64,000 nt of DNA from Rubrivivax albus. Its GTDB lineage: Bacteria > Pseudomonadota > Gammaproteobacteria > Burkholderiales > Burkholderiaceae_C. Both the position numbers and the translations under genes were made by a program. The stretch is taken from assembly GCF_004016515.1 (NCBI RefSeq), contig NZ_SACT01000010.1:62001-126000 (forward strand). The letters run 5' to 3'. Below the pieces are notes generated by a model. The model worked only from the letters and a program-made list of their open reading frames with translations, did no database searches and was not told where the DNA came from. Positions 1 to 9,390 of the stretch are shown here, piece after piece; the stretch's first letter is position 1; the number at the start of each line of letters is the position of its first letter.

Positions 1-131
1 GCGCGCTCCACGAAGCCGCGCATGCGGGCGTCGCGGCGGGTGGCGTCCACGTGCACCTCGAGCACGGACTCGGGCGCGGTCTTCAGCCGCACGGTGACGG
101 CGTGGAAGCCGTAAAGGATGCCGGGTTTCAT
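1..131 (-). CDS. rlmB: 23S rRNA (guanosine-2251) 2'-O-methyltransferase RlmB, N-terminal part only
   Basis: Only the first 43 or so codons are in the window; the gene continues past base 1. The visible start reads MKPGILYGFHAVTVRLK, followed by TAPESV, a VDATRRDARMR stretch and FVERA. This is the start of the substrate-binding domain that precedes the SPOUT methyltransferase fold in betaproteobacterial RlmB, which methylates G2251 in the peptidyl-transferase P loop of 23S rRNA. The ATG (129-131) overlaps the TGA of the preceding membrane-protein gene (ATGA), so it sits last in a four-gene chain that begins with a toxin-antitoxin pair. The identification is firm for the visible part; the catalytic domain cannot be seen. 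Confidence 0.88.
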   Translation of the reverse strand, partial: MKPGILYGFHAVTVRLKTAPESVLEVHVDATRRDARMRGFVER

Positions 132-865
132 CCGGTGATTTTCAGGTACGCCAGGATCAACCCGATCAAGATGGGCTGATGCAGCATGTAGAAGCTCAGG
201 CTCCAGCGCCCCAGGACCGCCAGCGGCTGCAGCACGCCCGGCACCGGGCCAGCAAAGGCCGCCCGCCGATGCGCCAGCAGCCACTGCGCGCCCGCCAGGC
301 CCGCCAACATCACGCCGAACCAGGGCAGCACCGGTACCCAGTCCTCGGTGATCGGCTTGCGCGTGACCAGGCCGATCCAGGCCAGCCACGGCACGTCGAA
401 CACCGGGTGGCGCCACAGCGCCGGCAGCATGATGCAGGCCGCCGCCAGCGGCCACAGCCCGCCGCGCAGCGGCGCCAGCAGCCGGGCCAGGATCAGCATC
501 AGCGCAATGCCATGCAGCACGCCGAAGAAGATCCAGCTCTTCGGGAACATGAACGACGAGCCGATGCTGACCAGCAGCGCACAGCCCGCCACCTGCGCCC
601 AGCGCCGCCAGAAGCGTGGCCAGCTCTGGCCAGCGTCCAGCGCCACCGCCAGCGCTGCGCCGGCGCACAGCAGGAAGCCCGACAGGATCATCGTGCGCTG
701 CACGGTCCACAGCGGGTCGTGGAAGAAGCGGTACGGTGGCTGGAAGAAGCCGTAGTGGTTGAGGTCGAAGGCGAAGTGGTAGGCCGCCATCCAGACGATG
801 GCCAGGCCGCGCAGCGCGTCGAGCCGGTCGAAACGCTGGCCTCGGATGGCGAGCGGGCTCGTCAC
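128..865 (-). CDS. DUF1624 / heparan-alpha-glucosaminide N-acetyltransferase-like membrane protein
   Basis: About 245 residues, starting at a GTG (863-865) that overlaps the TGA of the RES toxin gene (GTGA). A longer open frame upstream is arginine-rich and lies inside the toxin gene, so the GTG start is preferred. Near the N-terminus is the family pattern RFDRLDALRGLAIVWM followed by AYHFAFDLNHYGF, with the conserved histidine, then about six or seven hydrophobic segments and a C-terminal LSFYMLHQPI stretch. These fit the HGSNAT_cat/DUF1624 group of inner-membrane acyltransferase-like proteins. The bacterial substrate is unknown. It ends in ATGA overlap with rlmB, so it is probably translated from the same message as the toxin and rlmB. 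Confidence 0.78.
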   Translation of the reverse strand: MTSPLAIRGQRFDRLDALRGLAIVWMAAYHFAFDLNHYGFFQPPYRFFHDPLWTVQRTMILSGFLLCAGAALAVALDAGQSWPRFWRRWAQVAGCALLVSIGSSFMFPKSWIFFGVLHGIALMLILARLLAPLRGGLWPLAAACIMLPALWRHPVFDVPWLAWIGLVTRKPITEDWVPVLPWFGVMLAGLAGAQWLLAHRRAAFAGPVPGVLQPLAVLGRWSLSFYMLHQPILIGLILAYLKITG

Positions 866-1536
866 GACACCTTCTCGTAGACGTCGCTGAAGCGCTGCCC
901 GTCCCAGGCGTAGAGCAGGACGGCGGCATGTACGCAGCGCGCGGCGCCGCGCGGGCGGAACAAACCGACGCATTCACCGCCGGCGTGGCGCACGCTGCGG
1001 TAGACCACACCGGCCGACCCGCCGGCACGCAGCCGGGCACCGAGGGCGCGTGCGGCGCCGTAGTCGGCGGGGTCGTGCTCGGCGTCGAAGCCGGCGCGCA
1101 GGTCATGCAGGCTGGCGTCCACGTCCACCCGGTACAGCCGCATCGGCAGGTGCATGGGCCGCTCGCGGGTGGCCGCCAGGAAGCGGGCATGGTGGAACGC
1201 GGTCTCCGCGATCGCCGTCTCGCGGTGATGGGCGGCGTAGAAGACGCCAACGTCGCCGCTGGAAAACCGGCTGCCCAGCGGGTTCACGTGCGTGAAGGCG
1301 GCCATGATGGGCCCGCTGCCGGGGCCGTAGACGCGGTCGGCTTCGGGCACGCGGGCGATGTCGCCCACCTCGTCGCGCACACGCTCGTTGGTCAGCGCTT
1401 CCAGTGCGTAAAGCGCGTCGAAGTCGGCGGCGTCGGCCACGCGGTCGAACAGGTAGACCGAGGGGTGGCGCGTGGGCACGATGCGGCAGGCCGGCTGCCA
1501 GTGCACGCGGCGCTTCGGCGGAGCGGCCACCGTCAA
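862..1536 (-). CDS. RES-domain NAD+-targeting toxin
   Basis: 224 residues, with TTG as the likely start because TTGA overlaps the antitoxin TGA; no strong Shine-Dalgarno is visible, so translation is probably coupled. It has the RES layout: an Arg-containing CRIVPTRHP segment near residue 15-25, NPLGSRFSSGDVGVFYAA with the conserved Arg and Tyr, a downstream TAIAE glutamate, and late GSAGVVYRSVRHAGGECV with the conserved Ser. Known RES toxins of Xre-RES modules destroy NAD+ (phosphorolysis or hydrolysis) and stop growth. It lies directly after an MbcA/ParS-like antitoxin, the standard gene order. The next gene overlaps by 4 nt and is not part of any toxin module I know. Confidence 0.85.
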   Translation of the reverse strand: MTVAAPPKRRVHWQPACRIVPTRHPSVYLFDRVADAADFDALYALEALTNERVRDEVGDIARVPEADRVYGPGSGPIMAAFTHVNPLGSRFSSGDVGVFYAAHHRETAIAETAFHHARFLAATRERPMHLPMRLYRVDVDASLHDLRAGFDAEHDPADYGAARALGARLRAGGSAGVVYRSVRHAGGECVGLFRPRGAARCVHAAVLLYAWDGQRFSDVYEKVS

Positions 1537-1958
1537 GACCAGCCGCCGCCGCGCACGCCGTCCAGGTAGCAGCGCACCAGGTTCAGGTCACTGACGTTGC
1601 CGCCGAGCATGTGCTGCAGCGCGCTGCGGCCACCGAAGGGCGCGGCGCTGTTGGGCTGCCGCACCCAGGCGTCGGCCGCCGCGGCATCGGGCAGCAGGAT
1701 CTGCAGGCTCTTCCAGATGCCCAGCAGATTTGATAGGCGCTCCAGCGTGTCGCGCGACAGGTTGGCCTTCTCCGGATGCTTGCGCCAGGCGAAGAAGGTG
1801 GAGCGCGGCGGCTCGCCCAGCAGGCGGATCTGCTCGTCCACGCTGAGTTTCCAGGCGTCGGCGATGCGCACGAAGGCGCGCAGGCCCGCAGCGGCCATCT
1901 GCGCCGGCCCCACCGGCGGCATGGCCGACGAAGAGACCGGATCGAGCAATGCATTCAT
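1533..1958 (-). CDS. Xre/MbcA/ParS-type antitoxin (DUF2384)
   Basis: About 141 residues from the ATG at 1956-1958; other in-frame ATGs are at 1979 and 1922. The N-terminal half (AFVRIADAWKLSVDEQIRLL, then STFFAWRKHP) resembles the Xre-like helix-turn-helix region. The C-terminal half (LERLSNLLGIWKSLQILLP, later LQHMLGGNVSDLNLVRCYL) matches the MbcA/ParS toxin-binding domain. It neutralises the RES toxin encoded next and in this family also represses its own promoter. Two copies of an AGTCC-N6-GGACY inverted repeat lie just upstream. I chose 1958 because a promoter fit (TGGACT, 17 bp, CATAAT) would start transcription at about 1958-1960, giving a nearly leaderless message; no good Shine-Dalgarno supports the other starts. 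Confidence 0.82.
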   Translation of the reverse strand: MNALLDPVSSSAMPPVGPAQMAAAGLRAFVRIADAWKLSVDEQIRLLGEPPRSTFFAWRKHPEKANLSRDTLERLSNLLGIWKSLQILLPDAAAADAWVRQPNSAAPFGGRSALQHMLGGNVSDLNLVRCYLDGVRGGGWS

Positions 1959-1959
1959 G

Positions 1960-2004
1960 AGTCCGATTATGGACCCCATGAATACAGAAGTCCACTGAAG
2001 GACT
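1960..2004 (-). promoter_or_regulatory. Antitoxin promoter with tandem inverted-repeat operator
   Basis: Two similar inverted repeats are seen: AGTCC-GATTAT-GGACC at 1960-1975 and AGTCC-ACTGAA-GGACT at 1989-2004, with centres 29 bp apart. Reading the minus strand, a -35-like TGGACT (1994-1989), a 17-bp spacer and a -10-like CATAAT (1971-1966) fall inside these repeats. This is the arrangement expected for an autorepressing antitoxin. The distal repeat overlaps the stop codon of the upstream beta-oxidation gene. The repeats are direct observations; the operator role is inferred. Confidence 0.55.
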
Positions 2005-4138
2005 AGTTGTTCAACCGCCCCCCGGCCTCGGCCAGCCGCACCAGCATCGCTGCCGGCGCGAAGCGCGGCCCATGCGCGGCCGCGAGTTCGCGCGCCCGCG
2101 CCACGAAGGCCGCCACGCCCACGGTGTCGATGAACTGCAGCGCCCCGCCCCTGAACGGCGCGAAACCCCAGCCGAAGATCGAGCCGATGTTGCCGTCGGC
2201 CACCGAGCGCAGCACGCCCTCTTCCAGGCAGCGGGCCGCCTCGTTGGCCTGGACGAACATCAGGCGGTCGACGAGTTCGTGCTGGTCCGGCTGGCTGGCC
2301 GCCACCGGGAACAACTCGGCCAGACCCGGCCACAGGCGCTTGCCGTCGTCGGTGTAGTCGTAGAAGCCCTGGCGCGCCTTCTTGCCGATACGGCCAGCCT
2401 CGCACAGCTGGCGGATCACCGCCATGCCCGGGTGCTCCGACGGCGTCTTCCCTTCGGCAGCGAGGTCCTTCTTCGTCTGCTCGGCCACGTGCATCGACAG
2501 GCTCAGGCTCACCTCGTCCTGCAGCGCCAGCGGCGGCATCGGCATGCCGGCCTGCAGGCCGGCCACCTCGATGCTGCGCGGGTGCACGCCCTCCTTCAGC
2601 ATCGCGATGCCTTCCATCACGTAGGTGGCGAACACCCGGCTGGTGTAGAAGCCGCGGCTGTCGTTGACGACGATGGGCGTCTTGCCAATCTGCAGCACGT
2701 AGTCGAAGCCGCGCGCCAGCGTCTCGTCCGAGGTCTCCCCGCCGACGATGATCTCCACCAGCGGCATCTTGTCCACCGGGCTGAAGAAGTGCAGCCCGAT
2801 GAAGTTCGCCGGCCGCGCGCTGGCCTTGGCCAGCCCGGTGATCGGCAGCGTGGACGTGTTGGACGCGAACACCGCCGACGGCGCGATCACGGCTTCGGCC
2901 TTCGCCGTGACGTCGGCCTTGATCGCGCGGTCCTCGAACACGGCCTCGATCACGAGGTCGCAGCCGTCGAGCGCGGCGTAGTCGGTGGTAGGCGAGATGC
3001 GCGCCAGCAGCGCCTCACGCTTGTCGGCCGTGGTGCGCCCTTTCTTCAGCGCCTTGTCCAGCAGGCCCTGGCCGTAGGCCTTGCCCTTCTCGGCCGCCTC
3101 CATCGAGGTGTCCAGCAGCACCACGTCGATGCCGGCCCTGGCCGAGTCGTAGGCGATGCCCGCGCCCATCATGCCGGCACCCAGGATGCCGAGCTTCTTC
3201 ACCTTGGTCTTGGCAGGACCGGCGGGTCGCGAAGCGCCCTTCTTGATGGCATTGAGCTGGAACCACAGCGTGCCGATCATCGCCTTCGACTCCGGCGACA
3301 TCACGCAGGCGGCGAAATAGCGGCTCTCCATCTCGCAGGCGCTGTCGAAGTCGAGCAGGCCGCCTTCGAACACGCAGCTCATGATGTGCTGCACCGCAGG
3401 GTAGTTGCCGTAGCTCCTGGCCGACGCGATGGACGGTGCGATGGAGAACATCTGCACCGACGCCGGCGAGCGCGAATCGCCGCCGGGCCAGCGGAACTTG
3501 GGCGCATCCCAGGGCTGCTGGCTCTTCTCGTGCGTGGCGCACCAGGTGCGTGCCTTGAACATCAGGTCGTCGCGGTCCTGCGCCAGTTCCGTCACCAGGC
3601 CCATCTGCAGCGCCTTGGCCGGCGCAATATCGTTGCCTTCGGCGCAGATCTGCAGCGCCGCCTGCTGGCCCACCAGGCGCGGCAGGCGCTGCGTGCCGCC
3701 GCCACCGGGCAGCAGACCGAGCTTGACCTCGGGCTGGCCGAGCTTGAGCTTCGGGTCGTCGAGCACGATGCGTGCGTGGCAGGCCAGCGCGATCTCCAGC
3801 CCGCCACCCAGCGCGTGGCCGGCGATGGCGGCCACCACCGGCTTGCCGGTGGTTTCCATGCGGCGCAGCACGCGCTTCATGGCCATCGAGCCTTCGAAGG
3901 CCTGCTCCGGACGCGTCCAGGTGAACATGTTGTCCAGGTCGCCGCCGGCACAGAAGTCGGCCTTCGAGCTGGCCAGGATCAGGCCCTTGACGGCGGGGTC
4001 GGTGGCCAGCCGTTCGGCGGCTTCGGCGATGCCGGCCATCAGCGGATCGCCGACCACATTCATCGGCCGGCCTGGCAGGTTCATCGTGGCGACGAGGATG
4101 CCATCGTCGCCGAGTTCGAGAGTGACAGCGCGTTCCAT
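2003..4138 (-). CDS. Bifunctional enoyl-CoA hydratase / 3-hydroxyacyl-CoA dehydrogenase (FadJ/FadB-like)
   Basis: 711 residues from the ATG at 4138, where [14 protein letters not shown] begins a normal crotonase start; the open frame extends 17 codons upstream without meaning. Residues 1 to about 200 are a crotonase domain with [29 protein letters not shown] and a [17 protein letters not shown] stretch, carrying the usual oxyanion hole and glutamates. From about residue 330 comes the NAD-binding motif [18 protein letters not shown], then [20 protein letters not shown] with the catalytic His, and a C-terminal 3HCDH domain. It performs hydration and NAD-dependent oxidation in beta-oxidation. 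It is 2 nt after the thiolase stop, so the two probably form the usual multienzyme pair. It could handle methyl-branched acyl-CoAs released by the divergent atu pathway. Confidence 0.92.
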   Translation of the reverse strand: MERAVTLELGDDGILVATMNLPGRPMNVVGDPLMAGIAEAAERLATDPAVKGLILASSKADFCAGGDLDNMFTWTRPEQAFEGSMAMKRVLRRMETTGKPVVAAIAGHALGGGLEIALACHARIVLDDPKLKLGQPEVKLGLLPGGGGTQRLPRLVGQQAALQICAEGNDIAPAKALQMGLVTELAQDRDDLMFKARTWCATHEKSQQPWDAPKFRWPGGDSRSPASVQMFSIAPSIASARSYGNYPAVQHIMSCVFEGGLLDFDSACEMESRYFAACVMSPESKAMIGTLWFQLNAIKKGASRPAGPAKTKVKKLGILGAGMMGAGIAYDSARAGIDVVLLDTSMEAAEKGKAYGQGLLDKALKKGRTTADKREALLARISPTTDYAALDGCDLVIEAVFEDRAIKADVTAKAEAVIAPSAVFASNTSTLPITGLAKASARPANFIGLHFFSPVDKMPLVEIIVGGETSDETLARGFDYVLQIGKTPIVVNDSRGFYTSRVFATYVMEGIAMLKEGVHPRSIEVAGLQAGMPMPPLALQDEVSLSLSMHVAEQTKKDLAAEGKTPSEHPGMAVIRQLCEAGRIGKKARQGFYDYTDDGKRLWPGLAELFPVAASQPDQHELVDRLMFVQANEAARCLEEGVLRSVADGNIGSIFGWGFAPFRGGALQFIDTVGVAAFVARARELAAAHGPRFAPAAMLVRLAEAGGRLNN

Positions 4139-4140
4139 GG

Positions 4141-5346
<1,206 letters not shown>

Positions 5347-5353
5347 GGCAGTC

Positions 5354-6775
5354 TCATCGGATGAGGAATTTCAGGAGGGCGTCCATGCGGGCGCCATACG
5401 GCGGCCCGAAGAACTTCAGCGCAGACACCGGCGCCTGCTGGAACACCGGGCGCAGCTTGGAGAAGGTCTCGAAGCCCTCGCGCCCGTGGTACTGGCCCAT
5501 GCCCGAGGGCCCGACGCCGCCGAAGGGCAGGTCGTGCTGTCCCACGTGCATCAGCGCGTCGTTGACCGACACGCCGCCGGACATCACGCGGTCCAGCACG
5601 CGCTGGATCACGGCCTTGTCGTGGCTGAAAGGGTAGACGGCCAGAGGCCGGTCACCGGCATTCACGGCGGTGATCACCTCGTCGAGCGTGCGGTAGCCGC
5701 GCAGCGGCAGGATCGGCCCGAAGATCTCGCGCCGCATCAGCTCGCAGTCGGCCGGCGCCTCCAGCACCAGGTGCGGCGCGATCTTGCGTGTGGCGGTGTC
5801 GAAGGCCGGCCCGGGCAGCAGGGGCACGATGCGCGCGCCCTTCTCGCGCGCCTCGTCGAGCGCACCGAGCAGGCGCTGGAACGAGCGCACGTCGATGATC
5901 GACGTGTAGTCCGGCGAATCCAACGACGGGAACATGCGCGGCACCAGTTGCTGCGCCAGCCGCACGAAGTCCTCCAGCTTGCCCTGCGGCACCCAGGCGT
6001 GGTCCACCGTCGTGCAGATCTGGCCGGCGTTGAGGCATTTGACGAACAGGATGCGCTCGGCCGCGGTGGCCAGCGGGAAGTCGTCGGCGACGATGGCCGG
6101 CGACTTGCCGCCGAGTTCCAGCGTCACCGGGCACAGGTTCTTCGCCGCCGCGGCCATCACCAGGCGGCCGGTGGTGCCGCTGCCGGTGAACAGCAGGTGG
6201 TCGAAGGGCAGCTGCGAGAAGGCCACGCCCACGCCGCCGGTCTCGTCGAAGAACTGCAGCTTCTCCGGCGGAAAGTACTGTGGGCTCTTCTCGATCAGCA
6301 GCGCCGCCAGGCGCCGCGAGTTCTCGCTCATCTTCACCATGGCGCGGTTGCCGGCGGCGAAGATGGCGCTCAGCGGCACGAAGCTCAGGTTGATGGGGAA
6401 GTTCCAGGGCACGATGGCACCGACCACGCCCAGCGGCTGCGGGATGACGCGGTTCTTCGCCAGCGGGAAGCTGATCCAGTCGGCATGGCGCCGCTGCGGC
6501 TTCATCCAGCGCTTCAGGTGCTTGAGCGTGTGCTTGATGCCGTCGACGGCCGGCACAAGCTCGGCCAGGCGCGTCTCGTGCGGCGAGCGGTGGCCGTAGT
6601 CGGCGCTGATGGCCGCCTCGATGGCGGCCTGGTTCTCGAGCAGGAAGGCGCGCAGGCGCTTCAGGTCGTCCACGCGTTCGGCATAGGTCGGCACCGGGTG
6701 GGCGTGGTAAGCGGCGCGCTGCAGCGCCAGCGCGGACTGCAGGCGTTCGGTCAAGGGAAGGTCGGTGGGATTCAT
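5354..6775 (-). CDS. NAD(P)+-dependent aldehyde dehydrogenase, coniferyl-aldehyde-dehydrogenase-like
   Basis: 473 residues. It has the aldehyde dehydrogenase core: [10 protein letters not shown] cofactor segment, [16 protein letters not shown], catalytic Glu in [10 protein letters not shown] and catalytic Cys in [13 protein letters not shown]. The late [19 protein letters not shown] and the absence of a long N-terminal extension are typical of the coniferyl aldehyde dehydrogenase (CalB) subgroup. In this operon, beside beta-oxidation enzymes and opposite atu genes, a role in oxidising terpenoid aldehydes such as citronellal or geranial to acids is a reasonable inference. Coniferyl aldehyde or medium-chain aldehydes remain possible. 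Confidence 0.85.
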   Translation of the reverse strand: MNPTDLPLTERLQSALALQRAAYHAHPVPTYAERVDDLKRLRAFLLENQAAIEAAISADYGHRSPHETRLAELVPAVDGIKHTLKHLKRWMKPQRRHADWISFPLAKNRVIPQPLGVVGAIVPWNFPINLSFVPLSAIFAAGNRAMVKMSENSRRLAALLIEKSPQYFPPEKLQFFDETGGVGVAFSQLPFDHLLFTGSGTTGRLVMAAAAKNLCPVTLELGGKSPAIVADDFPLATAAERILFVKCLNAGQICTTVDHAWVPQGKLEDFVRLAQQLVPRMFPSLDSPDYTSIIDVRSFQRLLGALDEAREKGARIVPLLPGPAFDTATRKIAPHLVLEAPADCELMRREIFGPILPLRGYRTLDEVITAVNAGDRPLAVYPFSHDKAVIQRVLDRVMSGGVSVNDALMHVGQHDLPFGGVGPSGMGQYHGREGFETFSKLRPVFQQAPVSALKFFGPPYGARMDALLKFLIR

Positions 6776-6795
6776 CGTGTCACCTCACATGTCGC

Positions 6796-7947
6796 TCACA
6801 TGGAGCGCGAGGCCAGCTCCTTCATGATCTCGTTGGTGCCGCCATAGATGCGCTGCACGCGGGCGTCGACGAAGAGCTCGGCGATCGGGTACTCCATCAT
6901 GTACCCGTAACCACCGAAGAGCTGCAGGCATTCATCCATCACCCGACCCTGCTGCTCGGACACCCAGGCCTTGGCAAGCGCGGCACGCGCAGCGTCGAGC
7001 TCGCCCTTCAGGTGCGCCACCATGCAGGCGTCGACGAAGGCACGCGCGGCCAGCACCGTGGCCTGCACCTCGGCCAGCTTGAAGCGGGTGTTCTGGAAGT
7101 CCCAGATCGGGCGCCCGAAGGCCTTGCGCTCCTTGGCGTAGCGCACGGTTTCCTCCAGCGCACGCTCCATCGCGCCGATGCCCTGGACGGCGATGATCAG
7201 GCGCTCCTGCGGCAGTTGCTGCATCAGCTGGAAGAAGCCCTGTCCTTCGGCCTCGCCCAGCAGGTTGGCGGCCGGCACGCGCACGTCGTCGAAGAAGAGC
7301 TCCGAGGTGTCCTGCGACTTGAGTCCGATCTTGTCGAGCTGGCGGCCACGGCGGAAACCGGGCGACCGCTCGGTCTCCACCAGCAGCAGTGACACCCCTT
7401 TGGCGCCCTCGCCGCCGGTGCGCGCGACCACGATCACCAGGTTTGCGTTCTGGCCGTTGGTGATGAAGGTCTTGGCGCCGTTGAGCACGTAGTGGTCGCC
7501 ATCTCGCCGTGCCGTGGTGCGGATCGCCTGCAGGTCGCTGCCGGTGCCCGGCTCGGTCATCGCGATGGCGCCGATCAGCTCGGCGCTGCACAGGCGCGGC
7601 AGGAAGCGCCGCTTCTGCGACTCGGTGCCGTAGTGCAGCAGGTAGGGCGCGACGATGGCCGAGTGCAGCCCGCCGCCCCAGCCGGAGCAGTTGGCGCGCG
7701 ACTGCTCGAGCAGGATCACCGCCTCGTGGCTGAAGTCACCGCTACCGCCACCGTACTCGGCCGGCGTGGACACGCACAACAGGCCATTGGCCGCGGCGTC
7801 ACGCCAGGCCTCGGGCGGCATGCGGCCGGTCTCGCGGAACTCGGCGGCGCGTGGCACCCAGCGTTCGGCGATGTAGCGCGCCACGCTGTCGGCCAGCGCG
7901 TGGTGCTCCTCGGTCATCCAGGGCGACGGCAGCAGCGGCAGGGTCAT
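6796..7947 (-). CDS. Acyl-CoA dehydrogenase
   Basis: 383 residues from ATG 7947, which overlaps the TGA of the MerR gene (ATGA). The three-domain acyl-CoA dehydrogenase pattern is clear: an N-terminal helical part, AMTEPGTGSDLQAIRTTA with the FAD/substrate signature, FITNGQNANLVIVVART, then the C-terminal helical domain with RKAFGRPIWDFQNTRFKLAE and QLFGGYGYMMEYPIAELFVD. The last segment, RVQRIYGGTNEIMKELASRSM, contains the position that carries the catalytic base in several family members. It introduces the alpha-beta double bond using FAD and electron transfer flavoprotein. With the MerR gene it heads the minus-strand operon facing atuB, and differs from the second dehydrogenase encoded at 11094. 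Confidence 0.9.
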   Translation of the reverse strand: MTLPLLPSPWMTEEHHALADSVARYIAERWVPRAAEFRETGRMPPEAWRDAAANGLLCVSTPAEYGGGSGDFSHEAVILLEQSRANCSGWGGGLHSAIVAPYLLHYGTESQKRRFLPRLCSAELIGAIAMTEPGTGSDLQAIRTTARRDGDHYVLNGAKTFITNGQNANLVIVVARTGGEGAKGVSLLLVETERSPGFRRGRQLDKIGLKSQDTSELFFDDVRVPAANLLGEAEGQGFFQLMQQLPQERLIIAVQGIGAMERALEETVRYAKERKAFGRPIWDFQNTRFKLAEVQATVLAARAFVDACMVAHLKGELDAARAALAKAWVSEQQGRVMDECLQLFGGYGYMMEYPIAELFVDARVQRIYGGTNEIMKELASRSM

Positions 7948-8423
7948 GTGGGCTTCTCCATCCTCGCGAGCTGCGTGCGCACCTCGGTGTTGATCAGCCG
8001 CAACTCGGCCAGCGTGGCGTCGATGGCGGCGCGCCTGGCCTCGAGCTCGGCGATCGACACGTCGGTGCGTTCGCGCACCCACTGCAGCTGCTGCTGCCGT
8101 CCCTCGCCGTGCGTGCCGTAGAGGTCCAGGTAGTGCCGGATCTCCTCCAGCGTGGCACCGATGGCCTTGCTCCGCAGGATCAGCGCCAGACGCGCGCGGT
8201 CTCGCCGGGTGTAGACCCGTGCACCGTTGACGCGGCGCGGACTGAGCAGCCCCTTGTCCTCGTAGAAGCGGATGGTGCGCAGCGTGATGCCGAATTCCGA
8301 GCACAGCTCGGTGATGCCGAACAACTGGCCGGCGTCTTCGGCGCGATGCGAGGCGATCACCGCCTGCGCCTGGCTGGCCGAACGTGCCGTGCGCCGGCGC
8401 CCGGGGGCCTGAACGGAATCCAT
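7944..8423 (-). CDS. MerR-family regulator, LiuR-like
   Basis: 159 residues from ATG 8423; a longer frame runs into the divergent promoter and is less likely. After a basic N-terminal extension the MerR winged helix-turn-helix is clear: FGITELCSEFGITLRTIRFY, then EDKGLLSPRRVNGARVYTRR and LEEIRHYLDLYG, followed by a coiled-coil segment. No metal-binding cysteines are present, so it belongs with acyl-CoA-responsive regulators. LiuR-type MerR proteins control branched-chain acyl-CoA catabolism in proteobacteria and bind TTGACGTTAACGTCAA-like palindromes. A TGACGTTAACGTCA palindrome lies 64 bp upstream, between this gene and atuB. It therefore likely controls both divergent operons. In Pseudomonas the atu operon instead has a TetR regulator (AtuR). 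Confidence 0.82.
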   Translation of the reverse strand: MDSVQAPGRRRTARSASQAQAVIASHRAEDAGQLFGITELCSEFGITLRTIRFYEDKGLLSPRRVNGARVYTRRDRARLALILRSKAIGATLEEIRHYLDLYGTHGEGRQQQLQWVRERTDVSIAELEARRAAIDATLAELRLINTEVRTQLARMEKPT

Positions 8424-8485
8424 GCAGCCATCGTAGCGGCCGCCCCTTCCCGGGCTGCTCGGGCAATCCCCTAGACGGAATCTGG

Positions 8486-8514
8486 TTGACGTTAACGTCA
8501 CCCTCGCTTTCAAT
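8486..8514 (+). promoter_or_regulatory. atuB promoter with perfect LiuR-like palindrome
   Basis: TGACGTTAACGTCA (8487-8500) is a perfect 14-bp palindrome. It overlaps a -35-like TTGACG (8486-8491), which is followed by a 17-bp spacer and a -10-like TTCAAT (8509-8514). Transcription would begin near 8520-8522, at the atuB ATG, and no Shine-Dalgarno is seen. The site resembles published LiuR operators and lies between merR and atuB, so it is the probable binding site for the divergent regulator. Binding is inferred. Confidence 0.6.
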
Positions 8515-8521
8515 CGCCGGC

Positions 8522-9388
8522 ATGACTTCGGGCTACCGCAGCGTCTTCCGTCCAGGGTTGTTCAGCGGCCAGGTGCACTGGATCACCGGCGGCGGCAGCG
8601 GCATCGGCCGCTGCGTGGCGCACGAGCTGGCGTCGCTGGGGGCCATGGTGGTCATCAGCGGCCGCACTCAGGACAAGCTCGACCGCGTGGCTGCCGAGAT
8701 CCGCGAAGACGGCGGCCACGTCGACACCCGCGCCCTCGACATCCGTGACGAGGACGCGGTCAAGACGGCCGTGGCCTCGGTGGTGCAGGCCCATGGCCCC
8801 ATCAGAGGCCTGGTCAACAACGCCGGTGGCCAGTTTCCGGCGCCGATGGCCGCCATCAGCAGGAAGGGCTTCGACGCCGTGGTGGCCAACAACCTCACCG
8901 GCGGCTTCCTGATGATGCGCGAGGTCTTCAACCAGGCCATGGCGCAGCACGGCGGTGCCATCGTCAACATGACGGCCGACTTCCGCAACGGCATGCCCGG
9001 CATGGCGCACAGCGGTGCCGCACGCGCCGGCATGAGCAACCTCACGCAGACGGCGGCCTATGAATGGGCGCACGCCGGGGTGCGCGTGAATGCGGTGGCC
9101 CCGGGCTGGATCGCCAGTTCCGGCATGGACACCTATGGCGGGGCGATGAAGGCGCTGATCCCGCGCCTGAAGGAGCACGTGCCGCTGCGACGCATGGGCG
9201 TGGAGGCAGAGGTGTCCGCCGCCATCGTGTTCCTGCTGTCGCCGGCGGCGGCCTTCATCAGCGGCGTGACACTGCAGATCGACGGTGCCGCTTCCCTGGG
9301 CAGCGAGATCTTCCCCATCCCGGCCACGTCGCGCTCGGTGCCCTTCGATGGCTTCCACCGTGCGGTGACCCCCGAGGTGCTGAAGTAG
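8522..9388 (+). CDS. atuB: SDR-family dehydrogenase AtuB-like
   Basis: 288 residues. The start MTSGYRSVFRPGLFSGQ and the rest follow the pattern I know for AtuB of Pseudomonas, including SRKGFDAVVANNLTGGF and PGWIASSGMDTYGGAMKA. The Rossmann motif TGGGSGIGR lies near residue 25 and VNNAGGQ near residue 98. The usual Tyr-x3-Lys pair is not present: the aligned stretch AHSGAARAGM has Ser164 and Arg168. The same replacement occurs in peroxisomal trans-2-enoyl-CoA reductases, so it may act on an enoyl-CoA or dienoyl-CoA rather than an alcohol. It is the first gene of the atu operon and ends 2 nt before atuC. The exact role of AtuB in terpene use is not settled. Confidence 0.85.
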   Translation: MTSGYRSVFRPGLFSGQVHWITGGGSGIGRCVAHELASLGAMVVISGRTQDKLDRVAAEIREDGGHVDTRALDIRDEDAVKTAVASVVQAHGPIRGLVNNAGGQFPAPMAAISRKGFDAVVANNLTGGFLMMREVFNQAMAQHGGAIVNMTADFRNGMPGMAHSGAARAGMSNLTQTAAYEWAHAGVRVNAVAPGWIASSGMDTYGGAMKALIPRLKEHVPLRRMGVEAEVSAAIVFLLSPAAAFISGVTLQIDGAASLGSEIFPIPATSRSVPFDGFHRAVTPEVLK

Positions 9389-9390
9389 CC

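Noticed and set aside
1958-2405. Extended N-terminus of the antitoxin up to 2405
   Set aside because: The extension lies in the wrong frame over the 3' end of the FadJ-like gene, is Gly/Arg-rich, and would remove the space for the operator repeats.
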